Below, in pieces: positions 56,811 through 64,000 of a stretch of 64,000 nt of DNA. The position numbers and the translations under genes are program-made. The stretch is from Tetrapyrgos nigripes (Eukaryota; Basidiomycota; Agaricomycetes; Agaricales; Campanellaceae), in NCBI GenBank assembly GCA_013368315.1, contig JAACJM010000100.1, positions 62,001 to 126,000 of the forward strand, read 5' to 3'. Numbering within the stretch: the stretch's first letter is position 1; each line of letters opens with the position of its first letter. The notes beneath the pieces are model-generated. The model was not told where the DNA came from, searched no databases, and was given only the letters and a program-made list of their open reading frames with translations.

Positions 56811-58506
56811 TGCAGTGTTTAGTTACCAGCTGCAAAGATATTGAGATAACATCATTGTTTGGTCATGTTAATAAGTACAGGGAGGAAACCAGAAACAACA
56901 GCACGGGAAGAGACAGGATGAATATGCACTGCCACATGTGGAAACTGAGTGTAAAGAACTCAGCCTCATTTCATTCGGCCTCGTAATATATCCATTGCTG
57001 GTCTGGTCCTTTGGTTGGGCTAGTTTGCTTATCGCAGATTTGCTTCACAGTAGGAAATTTATTGGGGCAACATTGAGCCTGTGGTATGCTAGTGTGCAAA
57101 CTGCCCATGGTGCAGTACCATCTCCCTTGTGGTTTTCATAAGAATGTCACAAGAAGGGAAAACACTTGGTGAGGAAAAGAGACAGATTGGAGTGATCAAG
57201 ATTGATGGTAAGGCTAACTCCAGCAGGATCACAACACACAAGTCCCAGCTGCTGAAGGTAATTATGAGGCCCTTTAGGCCGAGTTAACTTATGTTGACCC
57301 CCCAATTGAGTATCAAACTCTCTCATGGGTTCTAACTTTTACATGCCACCTCAGCACTCCAAAGTGCCCAAACACTGCCATTTCAGCTGACGCTCAACTG
57401 ACACGTCATTCCTGCCTTCCCTCCATCACTGTTGATGCACCAAGTTCAGACGCATTTACTTGGCGTTTACCTTCCCTCAACAGCTGTTGAAAGTCATCAA
57501 GAGCCACTCTCTGAGACTCTGAATCACTATGGATACCTCTAATCCAAGGTCATTTAAAGGTGCTGTTACATTAAAATGGTACAGTATTGGGCTCTATCTA
57601 AATAAAAGAATTTTTTACTGCATACGAAACCGTTTTACTTAAACAGGCCTCGTAATTTGCCATGCAAAGCAGTGGCACCTTTCCCCAGTTGATGTTCATT
57701 TGTGAGTGTTTCAGATTAACATGGACATAATCACCATCAACTTCCTGCTGCAAAGCATCAGTTATCCAATTAAATTTAAGCAAAGAATTGGCACACAGAT
57801 GACTGAATACCTTGAGGGACACATATCAAACCAGCTATCTGTTTGACTTGGGATGTGACACTAACAGAAGTATGGATTCAAGTTAGTGTTATGAAGGTGG
57901 AATTTGAGCAAGGAAAACTCACGTTCCAGATCCATTGTTGCCACTCACTGCCCTAGACCTACCCAAATTGTATCCAAAAATGGTTTGGTGAATGTTCAGA
58001 ACCTGAGAGAAATGAAGCACTTAAGTCTTTCCCTTTCCAATTCCAGTACTTGGGACACTAGGCGCATGAGGATTGGACTCAGGGCAAGACTTGAGACCTT
58101 TGAGCATCTCTGTCAAGGTTGTTGATACACTCAAATAAGCCACCCAAGTCACTCAAAAGATGAGAACAAGATAGTAGATTGGTATAGAGATAGAGAGAAG
58201 TGAGCTAGCTGATGAGGCTCAACACTGTGTAAACAGATGTACAGAGTGGAGATGAAGTGAACAAACTGGGGAATCAGTTACAAAGGATCATAAGTATATA
58301 TGATAAAGTCTAAGAAAATAGAACAATAGCCATATGATGTATCAAAGACGAGAACAATAGATCAAATATGGATAGTTATAGGTACCAAATCAAAGAAGAA
58401 TACTTGACAGTTATTATAGGGTTTGACAGAAGTTATAGGGTTTGCTGAGTATGAATCTGAGTATAAATCAACGAGGAAAAGCAATAGATGAATGATGAAG
58501 GAATTC
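56811..58506. other. Gene-poor region
   Basis: No supported gene. Small ORFs at 56938 and 57598 (-) lack motifs. Confidence 0.4.
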
Positions 58507-58743
58507 TCAATTTAATGACGACAAAGAACTGTAGCAGTTCGTGACAATCTCAGTAGTTGGGTCACCAAAGCATTTGGATCCAGACATCAGATTGAGAGTG
58601 TGGTGGTGGTGGGTTATAGACATGCCCAGGGTTAGCATAATGTCAGCAACAAGAATGACCACAGGTACAATGATCAGACTTGCAATCAGCCTCAATGAAG
58701 TCTTGGCAAGCACAAGGACCTTTATACTTCTTCTTGGAGACAT
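58507..58743 (-). CDS. Possible small secreted or membrane protein
   Basis: 78 aa on the minus strand. Basic start MSPRRSIKVL, then a hydrophobic stretch LRLIASLIIVPVVILVADIM, then a short polar tail with two Cys. A TATATAA on the minus strand (58864-58870) lies about 120 bp upstream. The TATA box and the signal-like start are the only support; no family. Confidence 0.3.
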   Translation of the reverse strand: MSPRRSIKVLVLAKTSLRLIASLIIVPVVILVADIMLTLGMSITHHHHTLNLMSGSKCFGDPTTEIVTNCYSSLSSLN

Positions 58744-59502
58744 GATGGCATGGTTGAAGTGGTGTGGTCATTGGAGGACACAAGGATGGCTGGGCCAGCC
58801 AGACAAAGAGACAAAAAGAATGACAAGAGTTGAACTGAGGAGAAGACAGAGATCCCAGTGAGTTATATAAGAGCTCAGAGCCTTGACTCAGTGGTCAGAC
58901 CAGAGTAAACATGCTGATGTCTCATTGTAGGGCAAAAATAGCTTCAAGCCTTCTGTTTGACTGCAGAAACTTGTTATCAGATGGTAGTGGGGATAGCTTC
59001 TAAAATTCTTGAGCTTCATATTACATTGATTTCATTGCAAGTTGAATTGCAATTCTCTGTGCCTGGAGTCTTAAGGCCTACTCAAGGCATGTACAGCACA
59101 TATGACAACTAGGGTACCTTGTCGCAAAGGTGAATGAATTGCTCCACAGTAATACATGTACGTCTTCTGCAAGGAGGAGGAACTTCATTGGAATTATACA
59201 TGGCATGTATCTACCAGAAGTTTGGGACAAGGACAGTAATGAATGGGGGAAGTGTGGGAATGGAGAGAAGTGTGGGAACAGGGCCATGTCACATGTCATG
59301 CTAAAAGTGTGCAGGGGACTGACTAAGTGAGATTCAGGTGTTTAGGTTAAAAGTGCAGGGAATCTGCAAATGTCATGAGTTCTCCATCAAATTGGAAGTG
59401 GGCCATAGGCTAAAAGTGATCAGTGTACCTAAAAATGAGTGAAAGAAGGTCGAGATGGGGGAAAGTTCATCAGTGAAAATGACGCTATGTTCTAATGGCG
59501 TT

Positions 59503-59672
59503 CCAGAGGTTCCATCTACAGGAACTGTTCTGGTATGATGTAATGTTGTTGGAACTTGGTTGCATCATTGTTGGAACAACAAGAACAGTTCTGGTACATA
59601 GAACAATGTTGGAACCGCTCAGAACTGTTCTTGACTATGCAACATAGTTAGAACTAAGTAGAACTGTTCTCA
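59503..59672. repeat. GTTC/GGAAC-rich patch 1
   Basis: Contains GTTCCAGAGGTTCC, GGAACTGTTCTGG, GGAACAACAAGAACAGTTC, GGAACCGCTCAGAACTGTTC: repeated GAAC-n-GTTC dyads about 20-30 bp apart. Confidence 0.6.
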
Positions 59673-61737
59673 CAGATGTAATTAGAGTAGAATAAAGCTA
59701 GACCATGGCACCATCCAAGCTGCATCAAAGCAGGGAGCTGAGGCTAAACAATGCACTTATCAATTACTAGTAGAGAAAGGTGTGACTGCTTCACAGGCAA
59801 GTACAAGTTAATTGCGTTGAACAAATATCAATAACAGAATTCTCATTCCTATCTCAATTCACTATCAATTCCTATGTATGTGGTGGTAACTACTGCAGTG
59901 TCCCATAAGCAAAATAGGTACACTGTAAGCAACGAGTGTGTAGCGAATAGTGTCAGTGAACCACGAATCACGAAAAAATGACACCATGAAACCCATCAGT
60001 ACCCATTGACAAAGGCATAGTATAGACTAGCACCACGTTGGAATTGTCCTTTGTCTTGTTGACTCGTGCGGCAGTGGAAATAGATGCCAGTACTTGTGAA
60101 ATCCAGAGACTTTAGTATTCGTGCATTACTTTGTGAAAAAGACGCATATATGCGCACTATGTGACATGTTGGAGAAGACCAGGGTTACATGTGTGAGGAG
60201 AGAAACCAAGTAAATGGGCATCATTGAAAGATATACGAGAGATATATAGGTATATGAGCATATGAATGATATCTCGCTCAAAGGACAAGCAATACACCAT
60301 TTGCCTTGGTAGATGACAAGACAGTATTGCTGTATGGTATGGCTTGAGAGATAATCCAGGCAGATGTGTTGAATGTTGAGATGGGAGAAGGTGCCTCAGT
60401 AAATGTGGCAGACAGCAGACCAGGTGAACGAGACAGAGAAGACTTGGAGAAGGAAAAAAATGAAAGACAACACGGATGAATAGGAAAAGGACCCAAGGAA
60501 TAGGAAAGAACTCTTAAGGAGAACATAAGACGGAAACTCACCAATGGACTCCTATACAAATCTAACCCTACCCATCCATCCCCGGTGTTCTCAGTCAAAT
60601 AGCTAAATCTACTCTCCCAGCTTGAGGCAGAACATGCTCAGATCTGCCACCGTGGAGTTGTCAAATTTCTGGCCCACTGGGTATACGTAGTGAAAGGTGG
60701 CCTAGTCCTTCCTAGGGGAGAGACAATGTATCAAAATGCCATGGTGGTTGGGAAAGAAGTTGAGTGTTCGCCAAGTTACTTACTGATGACGTAGAGCAAC
60801 ATGACGTATTTTCAAACCCCGCTAAAACGGTACCCAAAACTGAGCGACGCGTCAGTTTCCTTCTTCAGCTTGTACCACCACCATCTCCTCACCACATTTT
60901 CTGCCCTCTACCCCCAACCTGGCTCTCCAACATCATGTTTCTGCATACTCAGCAACTCGCCCAGTGCCCGCCCTTCATTCCAAACGCGTGGTAGGCTTTT
61001 GGTGAGTTTCTCTCGTTCGCTTGCTTCTCTGGTTTCTCTGGTTTTGTCCCTTTTGACCCAGTTTACTTTCTAGCAATGGTGAGGATGCCTAGGATAGCCC
61101 AAAGACACCAAGTGAGTATCTCAGGTTCTCTGTTTTACCGACAATTGACATGTCCACTCAGGTTTTCTCCAGACAAAGACCCATGGTCAATATTCGCCAT
61201 TTGTAAGTCTCTCAGTCTATTGTCATCAGCTGTTACTCAACTTGCGTGTCACTCCCAAAGGACTTTTTCCTTCCACATACAACTAGCCGTGCAAGTCCGA
61301 CGAGTCGATGACAGCAGTGTATGGGTCTGGCCTTTCTTGCGTAGAAGAGAAGCTCTGTTGGTATGTCGATTGTCTCATGTTGCCGCCAGTCTTGTGCTTA
61401 CTGTGTATACCTAGGCAGTTATCGACCACAAATCACTATGGGGATACGGCTTCTCCATCTCCTCCGTCTCCTTCGGCTCTCTATCCTACTTTGCTTTCTT
61501 CCCTTACAGTTCTGTTGTGGTGAGGACAGTTTGCTCCTCATGGTAGGGTTGGTCGCTTTTTTAGTAGCTATAGATACTGTATGCTACTGTAATAGTGTAG
61601 ACAGTGAATATGATTAGATTCTTCTACAATTAGTCGCTGGACAGCATTGATCATGATGGACTGCTAATCATATTCCAGTGTAGGTTGACAAATATCCCTC
61701 TATATTATACTACTACTTTAACGCTGACGCATCCTCG

Positions 61738-61940
61738 TTCCAGTGCCGTTGGAGGAGGGTGGAACGGCCAGAACTGTTCCAGTCGATGTAACAGTGGGAA
61801 CCGTTCCGGTGCTTGAAACATAGTTCCAACAGTGTTGCGTCGATAGTGGTCAGTTCTGCCGCTGTTCCACCACTGATACATCTTACTGGAACGGTTCCCG
61901 ACATTCTGGGCGGTTCCGGGGTTGCAACAGCAGCGGAACA
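61738..61940. repeat. GGAACNGTTCC-rich patch 2
   Basis: Contains GTTCCAGTGCCGTTGG, AGAACTGTTCC, GGAACCGTTCC, GGAACGGTTCC and CGGTTCCGGGG. It is of the same type as 59503-59672 but retains more C and G. Confidence 0.6.
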
Positions 61941-63075
61941 TAGCGTTGATTTCACCGATGTTGCAGGATTTAATTTGGTCCACAATGGACAAGTATAGGC
62001 TTCTATCAGATTCCAAGCCAGAAATTAAGTAGTAAGAAAATCTCAAGAAAATCATATATCTAAATTGCATAGCCATACACGTGTTGGATGCTGTACTTGA
62101 GAATAGCGTAGAGATGTAATGCAAGAGTGGGCAGGTGATCAAGCTGAAAAGCTAGCAATAGAATAATTCCCTAGTAGAATAAAACACAAAGTAAGAACTA
62201 CATAGGTAGAATGAGTAAGAGAGTTCAAGAAATATAAGATAAAAAGCTCACCTCAGCCATGTTAAGGGAAACAACGTCTGAGGTGTCTCAAAGTATAGTA
62301 CAGTATTTATACGAGACTGTCCATTGTGGCCAAAAAGAGTTATACAATAAAACTGCCAAAAGGCTATATGAAGCAGATAGAGGAGAAGGACAAGTGAGCA
62401 TTGTACTGTAATGCATCATAATGTCACGGTGGAGCGAGCGACGTGCTACTGATAATGGGGAAGCGCAAGAAGAGTTGGTCAGGCTGAGCCTGGACAATGG
62501 AAGAGGCACAACTCGGACAAGATATATTTTTAACAACACGGAAGCCTCAGGTTATGAGAACTCCCTAAAGGACCTCGTAACGTTGTAAACTTCATGGATA
62601 GTGAGCAGCGATGAGTGTGAAGGGTGACGGGCGTTTTTGCGGCAACAGCCGGTACACCTATTGAGCCCCTAAAGGGCCTCGTAACAGAGCTTTAATATTA
62701 ATTTCGGATTCACCCGGCGCGGTCAAGTTATGTAAGAAACCACCCACCATTTCCATTTCCATTTAGAATGAGGCGACACATGAAGATTCCATCATGAAGG
62801 GCATTGAGCACGTACACGTGCCGGATGCGCCGATAAGATAAGATACCAAACATACTATCGTTCAATACTAGAGCTGTGCTAGAATCAGATTTCGCGGTGT
62901 TAGTAACGTGAGATTGACGGGGACTTCCCTGTACTGTGAGGTTAGATACATATGTTACTTATTGTTTCGCGCGAAAGAAAATGGGATAAATAACATGTTA
63001 TTTAACAGGAAATCATACTAGTAACATGGTGAAATACCTATATATCACTCCTCTATAACTGAGATGTGGCAGCGA

Positions 63076-63288
63076 CTACTTAAGAAACTGGGAGACCCAA
63101 CTTGAAGCACCAGGCTTCCCTTTGGGAGCTTGAGACACCAGAGTCGAAGCCATCGCTGCGTCGTTCGATGCCCCTGGCCCCAGGTAATCTATATTAGTCA
63201 AGAGGCTGATAAGCTGCTTGTCATCCAGCTTGATGTACTGCGCAATGTCGAACAATACGTATGAATATATTATTATATAGGCGGACAT
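63076..63288 (-). CDS. Hypothetical short ORF, possibly a last exon
   Basis: Reads IAQYIKLDDKQLISLLTNID, YLGPGASNDAAMASTL and KGKPGASSWVSQFLK. Composition is protein-like (mixed, not low complexity) and it has CpG unlike the transposon zone. No ATG opens the longer frame; MSAYII at 63288 is the first. No family known. Confidence 0.25.
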   Translation of the reverse strand: MSAYIIIYSYVLFDIAQYIKLDDKQLISLLTNIDYLGPGASNDAAMASTLVSQAPKGKPGASSWVSQFLK

Positions 63289-64000
63289 TGGGCGGACATA
63301 AGGTGCTTTTGTTGTCGACACTAGTAACTACATAGGTGGGCAGTGACAATGCCAGCTGGCAATCATATGGTTAGGCTTGCGTTGAGCAATGTAATTCACA
63401 CGGCGATACTGCTGTCAATTTCATAGATGTCTGTCCCATTTTTATGCGTCTGAAACAGAGCTGGGTATCAAAAACCCGGAAGGCTAGCCAGCCGATACTT
63501 GCAAAGACCCTAGATGTTACGTCTATAATAGGGGACGACCTGTCACAACCGCCAAGCTCCGACCCTTACTTTACTTTACTGTCAGGGATACTCGAGGGAC
63601 ACTCGAGAAGAATCTACTCCCCCAAGACAAACAATAGTTATATTTTAAAGATATATTTTAAAGATTCTTCGCAAAAGACTAATAATCGTCGCTGCGAGTT
63701 CCTCTCTTAATTTCTCTTCACAAATTTATCCATTTCTCCATGTTACCTGAGTCTTGCGCAATCAGTGTGAATCCCTCATTCATTCTCCGCGAGAAATTCT
63801 CTCGAACGAATCTGCAAGATAATTATGTAGGGATTAGGCGATATACAAATTGAACCCCAGGAGCTTGCCAAGAGTACTAAGGACCAAGGCAACTGTCCTA
63901 AGGCTATGTGCACGTACGAGACTACGAGTTGCTGTCGATGTCATGATGCACTTGATGTGCACCACGGCATCCAGTCCTTTGTCTAATTATGTCATTTTTC

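Larger units (their letters stand above)
58744..63975. other. Gene-poor region, repeats only
   Basis: I find no gene I can support. Short exon-like stretches with splice-like borders occur at 61076-61300, but no coherent protein results. GGAAC/GTTCC-rich patches lie at 59503-59672 and 61738-61940. Confidence 0.4.

Overview
The window is from a filamentous, mushroom-type basidiomycete (Agaricomycetes). Genes are broken by many 50-75 nt GT-AG introns. The gene set is typical of that group: a CYP63-like P450, a GH10 xylanase with a fungal cellulose-binding module, a DUF6534-type membrane protein, ERG24, a Zn2Cys6 regulator and a KRE2-type mannosyltransferase. Nothing prokaryotic, no CRISPR array and no rRNA or tRNA gene was recognised.

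Layout, host part (1-30.7 kb). A GT15 mannosyltransferase gene and a small secreted Cys-rich protein gene form a block that is duplicated in tandem. The second mannosyltransferase copy is a truncated pseudogene, whereas both secreted-protein copies look intact. Next come a DUF6534-like multi-pass protein (+), C-14 sterol reductase ERG24 (-) and a divergent gene of unknown function whose C-terminal domain recurs in another gene at 30.2-30.7 kb. A single-pass membrane protein (+), a dienelactone hydrolase (-), a Zn2Cys6/Fungal_trans regulator (+), a secreted CBM1-GH10 xylanase (-) and a CYP63-like P450 (-) follow. Exon phases were checked through GT15, both secreted proteins, ERG24, dienelactone hydrolase, the P450 and the paired unknown genes. 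All close in frame. Very small exons turned up: 6 nt in the regulator, and 7 nt and 2 nt in the xylanase, which also uses a GC-AG intron.

Layout, transposon nest (about 31-53 kb, CpG-poor). A PIF/Harbinger-type element (Myb/SANT-like ORF plus a DDE transposase fragment in convergent orientation) is split by a Ty3/gypsy chromovirus. A foldback repeat array and a 5'-truncated six-exon gene of unknown function on the minus strand follow. Then comes a 5'-truncated Pif1/Helitron-type helicase. Its C-terminus carries a ubiquitin-specific-protease-like domain (Cys box, two CxxC pairs, His box and W..(N/D)D). That helicase is split by a Ty1/copia element with a perfect 5-bp target duplication. The copia element itself holds a solo LTR of the gypsy family in gag and a 1,024-bp solo LTR in its reverse transcriptase. 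Most in-frame stops in these elements are TGA where the family has Arg (CGA), as expected from decay of methylated CpG.

Layout, right part (53-64 kb). This part is gene-poor. It holds gene fragments (a carboxylesterase 3' end, a small secreted ORF, an acidic nuclear-type fragment), a 686-bp near-perfect foldback element, two GGAAC/GTTCC-rich patches and little else that can be supported. The most unusual observations are the helicase-USP fusion inside the nest, the 2-6-7 nt exons, and the paired uncharacterised LLGWGVSPEYL domain genes.
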